Assembly (NCBI GenBank): GCA_947302185.1
Contig: CAMYVI010000034.1
Location: 1 to 14,561, forward strand
From: an uncultured Lachnospiraceae bacterium
GTDB lineage: Bacteria > Bacillota_A > Clostridia > Lachnospirales > Lachnospiraceae
Reading direction: 5' to 3'
DNA: 14,561 bases
The notes under the pieces were generated by a model, which worked only from the letters and a program-made list of their open reading frames with translations, ran no database searches and was not told where the DNA came from. Positions 7,388 through 14,561 of the stretch are shown one piece after another. The first letter of the stretch is position 1; each line of letters opens with the position of its first letter. The translations under genes and the position numbers were made by a program.

Positions 7388-7518
7388 ACCGATATCTCCT
7401 ATGGACGGCTGTTGCGCCCATGGCAATCGACTTGATAGCTACCAGGGCTATGACTTCATTGTATCGTTATTATCAGGCAACGATAGCTTATTTAGGATAA
7501 ACAGATTGCTTTAAGACG
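7388..7518 (-). promoter_or_regulatory. Upstream region of the SpoIIE-type phosphatase gene with a small hairpin
   Basis: This 131-bp segment between the MITE-like palindrome and the phosphatase start must carry its promoter unless the palindrome does. TATCGTT (7462-7468) and AACGATA (7479-7485) form a 7-bp inverted repeat with a 10-nt loop. The site TAGGAGAT lies eight bases before the ATG. I compared the leader by eye with c-di-GMP-I riboswitch features and did not find the required motifs. No confident -35/-10 pair was seen. Confidence 0.35.
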
Positions 7519-7619
7519 AGGGGCTGTCGAATTAGACGGTGCAGCCACAATATATGGCAGATGTTTGCAAATCATATCTGCCATATATTGCGGTGGCGCG
7601 CCTTAATGCGACAGCCCCT
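7519..7619. mobile_element. 101-bp palindromic MITE-like element
   Basis: Two 44-bp arms (7519-7562 and 7576-7619) surround a 13-bp centre. The outer 11 bp (AGGGGCTGTCG / CGACAGCCCCT) and the inner 15 bp (CAATATATGGCAGAT / its complement) pair perfectly; the 18 bp between them carry nine mismatches. There is no coding capacity. Terminal inverted repeats beginning GGGGCTGTCG suggest a non-autonomous derivative of an insertion sequence, but the transposase family cannot be fixed from the sequence and I see no clear target-site duplication. It sits between the end of the long minus-strand operon (stop at 7656) and the phosphatase gene, so its transcript hairpin may also act as an operon-end structure. 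Confidence 0.75.
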
Positions 7620-7655
7620 TAGTTGTTCTATATATCCGAAATGATAACATACACT

Positions 7656-8063
7656 TTAGAACCGAATGATTTCGGGTTCGGCTGTAAACGAGCTGAAGGT
7701 AGCTGTCGCATCCTTAAGCCAGAACATCTGTGTATTGTCATCATCAGGACTGTACATCGCCTTCAGGGACGGCATCTTATCCAGCATTTTAACTTTGACT
7801 TCACGGCTGTTATCTTCCACAAGTTCCGCCTGAATACGAAGCCATGATGTGCCCATGCAAGCACATATTTCGACGAATGGATTTGCGGCAATCTGCTTTG
7901 AAACGTCCTTCACTCTGCCCGTCTGAATGTACAGCTTTCCATCATCAAGGAGAATCGTTCCGAACGGCCTGACTCTCGGCTTTCCCTCATCTACCGTAGC
8001 CAGATAATAGGTTTGCGCATCGTTGAGATAATTATAAACCTTCTCGATTCCTTTTGCTTCCAT
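7656..8063 (-). CDS. Pyridoxamine 5'-phosphate oxidase-fold (flavin-binding split-barrel) protein
   Basis: About 135-residue cytoplasmic protein of the PNPOx-like split-barrel family, whose members bind FMN, F420 or haem; the substrate here is unknown. The sequence shows an N-terminal helix, then TYYLATVDEGKPRVRPFGTI, LYIQTGRVKDVSKQIAANPFVEICAC, a TSWLRIQAELVEDN strand segment, and the C-terminal ATATFSSFTAEPE, matching small clostridial proteins of this type. The gene has tandem ATGs at 8066 and 8063; GGAG lies 3 and 6 bases before them, so the second (MEAKGIEK) or the first is used rather than the upstream ATG at 8087, which overlaps the ribosome binding site. It follows thiN by 33 nt and is probably the last gene of the operon. 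Not long enough to be a genuine PdxH. Confidence 0.85.
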   Translation of the reverse strand: MEAKGIEKVYNYLNDAQTYYLATVDEGKPRVRPFGTILLDDGKLYIQTGRVKDVSKQIAANPFVEICACMGTSWLRIQAELVEDNSREVKVKMLDKMPSLKAMYSPDDDNTQMFWLKDATATFSSFTAEPEIIRF

Positions 8064-8096
8064 CATTAACTCCTTTCTATTTAACATTTATTTCCC

Positions 8097-8852
8097 TCAG
8101 TCCATTGAGAGAATCATAATCAGAATTCCGCTGTCAAATGAAATCTCCGCGATCTCATCCTCGATCTCATTACTGAGCCCCAATGTATTATCACGTGTGA
8201 GCGTATGACCATGCAGCAAATATCGGAAGCCCTTTAGCACGACACCCGTCACCTCATCGGTATAGGGTATCAGGGAGACATACTTTCCGAATGTACGGTT
8301 TCTCGGCAATATACATCCCTCGCGAAGAAGTGTGATCTCGTTTCTCTCATCCAGTATCCAGGCTCTGATACCAAGCTTAGTGGGGATCATAAGGACGGCG
8401 AGATTTGCAAGAAAGTGGTCAAGTCTGCCGCCTGTAGCACCCAGAAGATAAATCTCATCATGAACATCCGTCTCCCGGAGGAATTTTTCCTTTTGCCATT
8501 CATCCTCTATTATACGAACAGCTTCTCTCACAGCCGCCTCAGAATCAGAGAAATCTTTACGGGCAGGGTAAGTCAGAATCCGTTTTCCTTCCTTACCGAG
8601 CTTTTCAAGAAGGTTCGCATGATATTCGTTTATTTGAGAAAGAACCGAAGATTCCTCGCCATCTGCTCCTTCCGAAGCATCCTGAATGAGACTGTCATAA
8701 TCCCCAAGCACGCAATCAGGCATCAATCCGGCGTCAAGACAGGTCAACAGCCCCCTGTCTGCAGCTATACAATAATCAGGCTTTCGATTATTTCGGAATT
8801 CATGCAAAAACTTTCTGTCACACGGGCCTGCACAGATTATTGCTATCCTCAT
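8097..8852 (-). CDS. thiN: Thiamine pyrophosphokinase
   Basis: Transfers pyrophosphate from ATP to thiamine to give thiamine diphosphate; cytoplasmic. 251 residues. Visible family motifs are CIAADRG (28-34), VLGDYDS (48-54), a KDFSDSEAA segment (99-107, the counterpart of the usual KDxTDxExA), LLGATGGRLDH (136-146) and LSNE (226-229), in the expected order of the N-terminal catalytic and C-terminal thiamine-binding domains. The protein is some 30-40 residues longer than the usual 210-220, mainly because of an insertion at about 57-92 between DYDS and the KD motif. The ATG overlaps the rpe stop by 4 nt (ATGA), so translational coupling is likely. rpe followed by thiN after a kinase/rsgA block is a common Firmicutes order, which supports the call. 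Confidence 0.93.
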   Translation of the reverse strand: MRIAIICAGPCDRKFLHEFRNNRKPDYCIAADRGLLTCLDAGLMPDCVLGDYDSLIQDASEGADGEESSVLSQINEYHANLLEKLGKEGKRILTYPARKDFSDSEAAVREAVRIIEDEWQKEKFLRETDVHDEIYLLGATGGRLDHFLANLAVLMIPTKLGIRAWILDERNEITLLREGCILPRNRTFGKYVSLIPYTDEVTGVVLKGFRYLLHGHTLTRDNTLGLSNEIEDEIAEISFDSGILIMILSMD

Positions 8853-9514
8853 GACCGAAATTCTTCCAGGATATTTTGAAACTTACCGGCACTTTCAGCG
8901 ATATTACCCTTAAAAACTGCGCTTCCGGCAACCACGATATTGCATCCGGCCTCAAGCACCTCATTGATATTTCCGAGTCCGACGCCGCCGTCTATCTCAA
9001 TATCTGTCTCCAGTCCCCTCTCTTCAAGCATATCGCGAAGCTTTCTGATTTTTTCCGTAGAACCAGGAATATAAGACTGCCCTCCAAAACCGGGTTCCAC
9101 AGACATAAGAAGTATCATATCGACCTGATCAAGATAAGGCAGTAATTCCTCGACCGGTGTCTTCGGCTTTATTGTGATACCGATCTTTTTGCCTGTCTTC
9201 TTTATCGCATCGATAACGGCTTGAGGATCCTGACATGCTTCCAGATGGAAGTTTATGAGATCCGCACCTGCATTTGCAAAATCATCTACATAACGAATCG
9301 GATCCGTTATCATAAGATGCACGTCAAAAAACAGATTCGTTGCCTTTCTGATCGACGAAATGACCGTGATTCCGAAAGAGAGATTCGGAACAAAGACGCC
9401 GTCCATCACATCCAGATGCAGCCACTTGACCCCTGCACTTTCAAGAGCGTCGAAGGCTCCCCGGAGATCGGCAAAATCCGCCGCCAATAGGGACGGTGAA
9501 AGATAATATTCCAT
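8849..9514 (-). CDS. rpe: Ribulose-phosphate 3-epimerase
   Basis: Interconverts D-ribulose 5-phosphate and D-xylulose 5-phosphate in the pentose phosphate pathway; a TIM-barrel metalloenzyme. 221 residues, the normal family length. Expected metal ligands and catalytic residues are visible: H33 and D35 in WLHLDVMDG, H66 in FDVHLM, D175 in IEIDGGV; the active-site loop VEPGFGGQ is at 139-146 and the phosphate-binding VAGSAVF at 195-201. The ATG at 9514 is chosen because AGGAGG stands five bases upstream and MEYYLSPSLLAADF matches family starts; the 25 extra upstream codons do not look like this family. It lies 98 nt after rsgA and overlaps thiN by 4 nt. Confidence 0.97.
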   Translation of the reverse strand: MEYYLSPSLLAADFADLRGAFDALESAGVKWLHLDVMDGVFVPNLSFGITVISSIRKATNLFFDVHLMITDPIRYVDDFANAGADLINFHLEACQDPQAVIDAIKKTGKKIGITIKPKTPVEELLPYLDQVDMILLMSVEPGFGGQSYIPGSTEKIRKLRDMLEERGLETDIEIDGGVGLGNINEVLEAGCNIVVAGSAVFKGNIAESAGKFQNILEEFRS

Positions 9515-9612
9515 ATTTACCTCCTGAAAATATGTAGTGATACATGAGACTTCTGCATCAGAGCAAAAATGCAGCACCCATAACGACAAGACGGCTCAAG
9601 AGCATCATATGA

Positions 9613-10497
9613 TCAATAGCGCCGTCTTTCCTTTTCCTTTAGCTCCTCATAAATGTCACAGTAATTCAGATATCGAGTCTTATTGATCAGGCCGTCCGTG
9701 ACTGCAGACTTCACAGCACAATCGGGCTCGTGTACGTGGACACAGCCGTCAAACCGGCATTTTCCCTCGTAGCCCGCAAATTCCTCATAATAAAATCGGA
9801 GCTCTTCTTTCTCCGTATGCATGAGCTCAAAGCTCGTAAAACCCGGAGTATCCATCAGATACGTTCTGCCTCCGCAGGGAATGAGTTCGGTATGACGAGT
9901 TGTATTCTTTCCCCGCAGAAGCTTTCTGGATATCTCGCCGGTCTCCATATGAACGTTTTTCTGAACGGCATTTGTCAGCGTTGACTTACCGACTCCGGAA
10001 GGACCGGCAAGAAGTGTAGTCTTACCTTCGAGGTACTCGCGGATTTCGTCGATTCCTCTTCCTTCTTCGAGGGAAGCAAAGAATACTTTGCAACCGCTTC
10101 CGCTGTATACATCTCGCAGTTTGATTTTTTCCTCTTCCTTCGCCAAATCCTGCTTATTGAAGAGAATTGCTGCAGGAATATGCCGTTTCTCCATCGCAAT
10201 TAAAAATCTGTCTAAAAGCGGCAGATTCGGGTCCGGACTTTTTATGGCGAAAAGCACGAGAGCCTGCTCTACATTGGCAGCCGCGGGACGCACCATCTCA
10301 TTTGTGCGGGGCAATATCGAGATAATGTTTCCCTCACGATCCCCTTCATGCGTCACGACAATTTCCACATCGTCGCCGACAAGGGGCTTCTTTTTTTCCT
10401 TACGAAAAATGCCTTTGGCCTTGCATTCATAAATGCCGGACTCTACTGTGTCGACATAGTAGAATCCGGCAATACCTTTCATTATCTTTCCCTGCAT
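9613..10497 (-). CDS. rsgA: Ribosome small subunit-dependent GTPase A
   Basis: Circularly permuted GTPase (YjeQ/YloQ) that checks late maturation of the 30S subunit. 294 residues from MQGKIMKGIAGFYYV, with an OB-fold in about the first 65 residues. The permuted G motifs come as NKQD (114-117, G4), GPSGVGKST (165-173, G1) and DTPG (216-219, G3), with a Thr/Arg-rich switch region RGKNTTRHTEL (195-205). The zinc knuckle has C247, C252, H254 and C260. The start at 10497 is two bases after the kinase stop, with only AAGG as a ribosome binding site; a second in-frame ATG at 10482 follows AGGGA, so either may be used. Tight spacing implies co-expression with the kinase. PASTA kinases are known to phosphorylate RsgA in other Firmicutes, which fits this order. 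Confidence 0.96.
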   Translation of the reverse strand: MQGKIMKGIAGFYYVDTVESGIYECKAKGIFRKEKKKPLVGDDVEIVVTHEGDREGNIISILPRTNEMVRPAAANVEQALVLFAIKSPDPNLPLLDRFLIAMEKRHIPAAILFNKQDLAKEEEKIKLRDVYSGSGCKVFFASLEEGRGIDEIREYLEGKTTLLAGPSGVGKSTLTNAVQKNVHMETGEISRKLLRGKNTTRHTELIPCGGRTYLMDTPGFTSFELMHTEKEELRFYYEEFAGYEGKCRFDGCVHVHEPDCAVKSAVTDGLINKTRYLNYCDIYEELKEKERRRY

Positions 10498-10499
10498 CG

Positions 10500-12716
10500 T
10501 TAACCTTGCGTAAATACCACCGGCCAGGAGACGAGAACCTGATACTCGCCGTCCGTGAGCACGTACATAACAATCGTACCGTTCGTGACGCCCGCAGCGC
10601 CATTGCAAGTTACCTGATACGGGAATTCAATTGAATTTCCTTCTGCGACAGTCGTCTCTACCATGTCACCGTCAACTGTCTGCTGAAGTACAAGTCTGTA
10701 TGCTCCGCCCTGATACCTGTCAGGCTCACCGAGCATGGAAGACGTAGACCATCCGCTGTTGGCATTCGGGTCTGAAGTCTGGGTAGCAGTTTCTGCTTCC
10801 GGAGCCGATTCTGTTTCAGTGGTTGCCTTTGAAGGATCGTTGATCTTGAATACGATTTCCGTTCCCTGCGGTACTTCTGTTCCGCTCGAGATGCTCTGAG
10901 AAATGACATCCCCCTCGTTGAGATTGGAAGATGAACCGTACTCGATCTTAACTACCAGACCAAGCTCCTCAGCCAGTCTTGTTGCGAGCTCCTGATCAAG
11001 TCCTCCCCAGGACCCGACAGTAACCATCTCCGCATTCTCCGGACCGCTGCTGACAGTGAGTGTAACCGCTGTTTCAGCATCTGCCTGCTGACCTGCCGCC
11101 GGGTTCACGGAAATGACATTTCCGTTCGCTACGTCATTATTCGCTACGTTCTCTACAGAAATATTAGTAAATCCTGCGGCGGCAAGAGCTGCCTGCGCAT
11201 CATTGAGGCTCATATTAGAGACGTCCGGAATCACCATTGCTGCAGCCGGCCCGCTGCTCACATAGAATGTGATTGTCGTATTGCGATCAGCTGTCGCACC
11301 CGCAGCCGGATCCTGGCGGACGATCTGTCCCGCTTCATACTGATCCGAAGCTTCTTCTCCGGCCTTCTTGATACCGAGACCAGCAGAATTGGCTGTTGTC
11401 AGTGCCACGTCTTCTGTAAGTCCGACGATCTGCGGTACTGTGACCTGAGCACTGCTTGTATCTGCCGCAGTTGTAACTGCCGGAGTCGGTGTTCCGGTCA
11501 GAGTCTGATCATTTTTACTGTCTGTAGCAACGACAGTATCCTGAGAATTTGTCCCTCCCGACGAACGAGACCCGAAAAGTCCGGCTGCACGGCCAATGAA
11601 GTAGATCAATACACATATGATAATGGCACCGATCACGAATCCTCCGATAGTCATGGCTTTTTCCAGTTTTGAACTGATGCCGTCATCATCGGTACCGTCA
11701 TCAATATCATCCACCTCTTCAGGCTCTTCTATCTCTTCCCTTACCTTCTTGGGAGACGCCTGAGAACTGCTGCCCCTCGCAGTTTCTTTAGCACGCCCTG
11801 CCGCCATTCCGGACCTGATATTTTTGCGCTCATCCGGAGTGATCGTAACGGTAGCCGAATGATTGGTCAGAGATGACAGGTTTACAAAATCGCCATCCGG
11901 CTCGACCAGAGAATGCTTGAGATCCGCGATGACATCATCCATTGTCTGATATCTGCGGTCAACACTCTTCTGCGTACATTTATAAATAATCTGTTCGAGA
12001 GAATGCGGAAGTTCCGGTGAGTATTTTGAAGGCGGCTCCATCTCATCCTGAAGATGCTTGATGGCGATAGCGACCGTTGTCTCACCGTCGAACGGAACCC
12101 GTCCGGTGACCATCTCGTACAGGGTAATACCGAGAGAATAAATATCCGAACGGGAATCTGAATATCCGCCGCGCACCTGTTCGGGAGAACTGTAATGAAC
12201 AGATCCCATTGCGTTGGCACTTATCGTATTGGATGATGCCGCACGTGCTATACCGAAATCAGTAACCTTGACTTTTCCGTCAGTCGAGATAATGATATTC
12301 TGCGGCTTTACGTCACGATGAACGATTCCCTGAGAATGTGCCGCTGCAAGACCCATACATACCTGTATTGCTATACTTGTGGCTTCACGGACGGAAAGCT
12401 TGCCTTTCTTGCCGATATAGTCTTTCAGGGTGATTCCTTCGACAAGCTCCATAACAATATAGTAATTTCCCTGATCCTCACCGACATCGAATACATTAAC
12501 GATATTGGGATTTGCCAGACCCGCTGCCGCCTGTGCTTCGCGACGGAACTTAGATATAAATGTGCCGTCTTCACGAAACTCCGGTTTCATGACTTTTACG
12601 GCTACGAAACGATTCAGTTTATGATCTTTGGCCTTATAAACATCAGCCATACCACCGGAACCGACTCTGCCTACTATCTCATATCTTTCCCCTAGAATTG
12701 TCCCCGATTTTAACAT
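10500..12716 (-). CDS. prkC: PASTA-domain transmembrane Ser/Thr protein kinase (PrkC/StkP/PknB type)
   Basis: Hanks-type kinase sensing peptidoglycan or lipid II fragments and controlling growth and wall metabolism in relatives. 738 residues. The kinase domain spans about 10-270: Gly loop VGSGGMADVY (18-27), K41 in VAVKVMK, E60, HRDVKPQN (133-140), DFG (153-155), a Ser/Thr-containing activation loop ending GSVHYSSPEQ (171-180). A charged juxtamembrane linker with an acidic patch (328-346) is followed by one TM helix (about 357-376). Three extracellular PASTA repeats follow at about 425-487, 494-556 and 564-626, the third more diverged. After them come an Asn/Ser/Thr-rich linker and a C-terminal beta-rich segment (about 665-738) that I cannot assign. 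The start has AGGAGG four bases upstream and overlaps the phosphatase stop by 7 nt. All catalytic residues are present. Confidence 0.96.
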   Translation of the reverse strand: MLKSGTILGERYEIVGRVGSGGMADVYKAKDHKLNRFVAVKVMKPEFREDGTFISKFRREAQAAAGLANPNIVNVFDVGEDQGNYYIVMELVEGITLKDYIGKKGKLSVREATSIAIQVCMGLAAAHSQGIVHRDVKPQNIIISTDGKVKVTDFGIARAASSNTISANAMGSVHYSSPEQVRGGYSDSRSDIYSLGITLYEMVTGRVPFDGETTVAIAIKHLQDEMEPPSKYSPELPHSLEQIIYKCTQKSVDRRYQTMDDVIADLKHSLVEPDGDFVNLSSLTNHSATVTITPDERKNIRSGMAAGRAKETARGSSSQASPKKVREEIEEPEEVDDIDDGTDDDGISSKLEKAMTIGGFVIGAIIICVLIYFIGRAAGLFGSRSSGGTNSQDTVVATDSKNDQTLTGTPTPAVTTAADTSSAQVTVPQIVGLTEDVALTTANSAGLGIKKAGEEASDQYEAGQIVRQDPAAGATADRNTTITFYVSSGPAAAMVIPDVSNMSLNDAQAALAAAGFTNISVENVANNDVANGNVISVNPAAGQQADAETAVTLTVSSGPENAEMVTVGSWGGLDQELATRLAEELGLVVKIEYGSSSNLNEGDVISQSISSGTEVPQGTEIVFKINDPSKATTETESAPEAETATQTSDPNANSGWSTSSMLGEPDRYQGGAYRLVLQQTVDGDMVETTVAEGNSIEFPYQVTCNGAAGVTNGTIVMYVLTDGEYQVLVSWPVVFTQG

Positions 12717-13453
12717 TGCTCCTCCTCGTCCGTATCCGGCTCAACTATTATGACCGCGATATTATCTTTTCCGCCGTTGTTGTTCGCTGTATTCACGAGC
12801 TCAAGGGCTGTCTCCTCCGCAGTCACCGGCTTTTCAAGAATTCTTCTTATCTCGCCATTGTCAACCATATTGGATAGTCCGTCCGAACACATCAGTATTT
12901 TGCTGTCCGGTTCGACCTTAAAATCAAAAAAGTCCGTCTCGACTGTTCTTGTTGCTCCGAGTGCTCTCGTGATAATATGCTTGTCCGGATGATTCCGGGC
13001 TTCTTCCTCACTGATCTCACCCAGCCTTACCATTTCCTCAACCAGGGAATGGTCTTTTGTAATCTGGCGGAGTTCTCCGTCGTAAAGATACAGCCGACTG
13101 TCCCCGACATTGGCGGTATATGCAAAATTTCCGATCACGGTAGTTACAACAATCGTTGTTCCCATTCCGCGCATCTCTTCATGCCTTGCTGCCTCATCGA
13201 GTATTCCCTGATTGGCCAGTTCAATTGCCTCCCGGATCAGTTTTACAGGATTCTGCTCACGGCTTGCCGCAATCGCCTCCCTGACGGTATTGACCGCATA
13301 TCTGGAAGCGAAATCACCCGCATTGTGTCCTCCCATGCCGTCTGCTACAATGAACAGATTCGGCAGATTTCCGACCGGTCCTGCAGAAGCAAATACACTA
13401 TCCTGATTAATTTTTCTCTTTTGTCCCACATCTGTGAGTGCAAATGCTTTCAT
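12710..13453 (-). CDS. PP2C-family Ser/Thr phosphatase (Stp/PrpC type)
   Basis: Cytoplasmic metal-dependent protein phosphatase that in relatives reverses phosphorylation by the partner PASTA kinase. 247 residues, the usual length. Motifs appear in order: DVGQKRKINQDS (8-19), VADGMGGHNAGDFAS (36-50), GMGTT (96-100), ANVGDSRLYL (113-122), KDHSLV (133-138), MCSDGLSNMV (187-196) and GGKDNIAVI (227-235), giving the metal-coordinating Asp set. The ATG overlaps the rlmN stop by 4 nt, and the gene overlaps the kinase by 7 nt. Both overlaps point to translational coupling and a fixed kinase:phosphatase ratio. The names stp and prpC are both used for this role; I give no symbol because naming varies. 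Confidence 0.95.
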   Translation of the reverse strand: MKAFALTDVGQKRKINQDSVFASAGPVGNLPNLFIVADGMGGHNAGDFASRYAVNTVREAIAASREQNPVKLIREAIELANQGILDEAARHEEMRGMGTTIVVTTVIGNFAYTANVGDSRLYLYDGELRQITKDHSLVEEMVRLGEISEEEARNHPDKHIITRALGATRTVETDFFDFKVEPDSKILMCSDGLSNMVDNGEIRRILEKPVTAEETALELVNTANNNGGKDNIAVIIVEPDTDEEEQC

Positions 13454-14484
13454 ACGTTATCCGTTTCTAAATATCTCTTTCTTAATTGTCCACAGGCACC
13501 GTCTATATCTCTGCCCATTTCCCTTCTAATAGTAACATTAATTCCATAATTTTCAAGTTTTTTCTGAAAGCCGAACGCCGCAGTTCTGTCGGGAGCCGTA
13601 AATTTTCGTTCCCTTACGGGATTTACCGGTATCAAATTTACCAGACAGTTAAAAGATTTCAGCTTTTCGGCAAGTTCTCTCGCACATTCATCAGAGTCGT
13701 TGACTCCTTCCATGAGACTGTACTCGAAAGTCAAACGTCTTCTTCCTACTGAATAATACTCTTTAAGTGCAGCAAAAACTTCACCGAGCGGGTATGACCG
13801 GGCAATCGGCATAATGGTTTTTCTGAGTTCATCATTCGGCGCATGGAGCGAGAGCGCCAGATTAATCATAAGCTTTTCATCTTTAAGTTTCCGGATTCCC
13901 GGTACAATACCGCAAGTGGAAACCGTTACGTTCCTTTCGCTGATATTATGTCCGTCAGCGTCTGTAAGCATTCGAATGAACTTCACCAGGTTATCATAAT
14001 TATCGAGAGGTTCCCCCGTTCCCATGACTACAACATTGGATATACGTTCCCCGATGTCCCTCTCAATCGCATAAATCTGACCGAGCATTTCACCGGGTGT
14101 GAGATTTCTTGTAAGCCCGCCTATGGCGGATGCACAGAAAGCACAGCCCATTCGGCAGCCGACCTGAGAAGATATACAAACTGTATTTCCGTGTTTATAC
14201 CTCATGAAAACGCTCTCGACATAATTCCGGTCGGACAGCTCGAAAAGATATTTGCGGGTCCCGTCGATTGCGGAGACCTGTACTTCCCTCGCCTTAGGGA
14301 CAGGAAGAGGCTCATCCTCCTCCAGCTTCTGCCTCAGGTTTTTGGGAAGGTTCGTCATCTCATTCCAGGATGATGCATTTTTAATATTGATCCACTCGTA
14401 AATCTGCTTTGCGCGAAATGACTTTTCTCCGAGACCGGAAATATACTCCTTCATCTCCGGGAGTGTCATGTCTATACAACTCAT
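13450..14484 (-). CDS. rlmN: Dual-specificity RNA methyltransferase RlmN
   Basis: Radical SAM enzyme that methylates C2 of adenosine 2503 in 23S rRNA, and A37 of some tRNAs in known members. 344 residues. The N-terminal helical accessory domain (GEKSFRAKQIYEWI) is followed by the SAM domain with CRMGCAFC (C110, C114, C117 binding the 4Fe-4S cluster), MGTGEPLDNYDN (154-165), STCGIVPGI (189-197) and LSLHAPND (211-218). C331 in GACGQL matches the Cys that forms the covalent RNA intermediate. Start ATG 14484 has a modest AGG a few bases upstream; an in-frame ATG at residue 6 is an alternative. It is the first complete gene of the operon here and overlaps the phosphatase by 4 nt. Confidence 0.97.
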   Translation of the reverse strand: MSCIDMTLPEMKEYISGLGEKSFRAKQIYEWINIKNASSWNEMTNLPKNLRQKLEEDEPLPVPKAREVQVSAIDGTRKYLFELSDRNYVESVFMRYKHGNTVCISSQVGCRMGCAFCASAIGGLTRNLTPGEMLGQIYAIERDIGERISNVVVMGTGEPLDNYDNLVKFIRMLTDADGHNISERNVTVSTCGIVPGIRKLKDEKLMINLALSLHAPNDELRKTIMPIARSYPLGEVFAALKEYYSVGRRRLTFEYSLMEGVNDSDECARELAEKLKSFNCLVNLIPVNPVRERKFTAPDRTAAFGFQKKLENYGINVTIRREMGRDIDGACGQLRKRYLETDNV

Positions 14485-14518
14485 ATACCTGCTTTCCTAC
14501 TCAGTTATGTATCCCATG

Positions 14519-14561
14519 TCAGAGACAAGTTTCATTTTGCGCATTCATCTCACGACTTAAG
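14519..14561 (-). CDS. Possible 3' end of an upstream gene (13 codons visible)
   Basis: One minus-strand frame is open from the window edge to a TGA at 14519-14521, with visible residues LSREMNAQNETCL. In related genomes rlmN is often preceded by rsmB or another operon gene, and a gene ending 34 nt before rlmN would fit. The tail is too short to recognise and could be chance. Confidence 0.25.
   Translation of the reverse strand, partial: LSREMNAQNETCL

Noticed and set aside
7388..7518. c-di-GMP-I-like riboswitch upstream of the SpoIIE-type gene (GGTAGC ... TTGCC on the minus strand)
   Set aside because: The 3' fragment looks faintly similar, but the required GCAAACC-type segment, the GNRA loop and the paired helices are not there.
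9515..9589. N-terminal extension of rpe by 25 residues
   Set aside because: The extension has no family similarity, and an excellent AGGAGG lies directly before the ATG at 9514.
10498..10608. N-terminal extension of rsgA overlapping the kinase gene
   Set aside because: It would overlap the kinase C-terminus by about 110 bp, and the residues do not resemble RsgA, which begins MQGKIxKG in relatives.
14499..14546. 15-codon minus-strand frame MRKMKLVSDMGYITE before rlmN
   Set aside because: It lacks a ribosome binding site and a recognisable family; the resemblance to a PP2C start is too short to mean anything.

Overview
The window looks like a chromosomal segment of a Gram-positive anaerobe of the class Clostridia, most likely near Lachnospiraceae. 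The basis is the gene order rlmN, PP2C phosphatase, PASTA kinase, rsgA, rpe, thiN, plus a DUF285/BspA-type surface protein and clostridial-style integrase and DUF5131 remnants. I ran no searches, so the taxonomic call is inference.

Right half (7656-14484, all minus strand): a compact housekeeping and signalling operon. In transcription order it is rlmN (23S rRNA/tRNA adenosine C2 methyltransferase), a PP2C-type phosphatase, a PrkC/Stk-type membrane Ser/Thr kinase with three PASTA repeats, rsgA (ribosome small-subunit GTPase), rpe (ribulose-phosphate 3-epimerase), a thiamine pyrophosphokinase and a small pyridoxamine-5'-phosphate-oxidase-fold protein. The first three genes overlap by 4 and 7 nt, rsgA starts 2 nt after the kinase, and rpe and thiN overlap by 4 nt. 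The operon ends just before a 101-bp near-perfect palindrome (7519-7619) that looks like a MITE.

Middle (2764-7387): two large genes face each other. On the minus strand is a two-TM membrane phosphatase of the SpoIIE/RsbU type with a HAMP-like linker. On the plus strand is an 858-residue secreted protein with a TTG start: signal peptide, acidic linker, seven 26-residue DUF285 repeats, an MBG/Ig-like domain and two ricin-B-like segments. They share a bidirectional terminator hairpin.

Left (1-2515, minus strand): the 5' part of ychF runs off the window edge. Directly upstream of it lies a decayed mobile-element remnant. One part is a tyrosine integrase pseudogene broken by a 48-bp triple-hairpin insertion and by an in-frame deletion of the HxxR box. 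The other is a DUF5131 (Gp37/Gp68-like) pseudogene with an amber codon, an internal deletion and a one-base frameshift. The integrase keeps an excellent promoter bracketed by a perfect 12-bp inverted repeat.

I do not see a convincing complete new defence or biosynthetic system. The more interesting material is the two palindromic elements, the promoter-bracketing inverted repeat, the layered decay of the mobile element and the surface-protein architecture.
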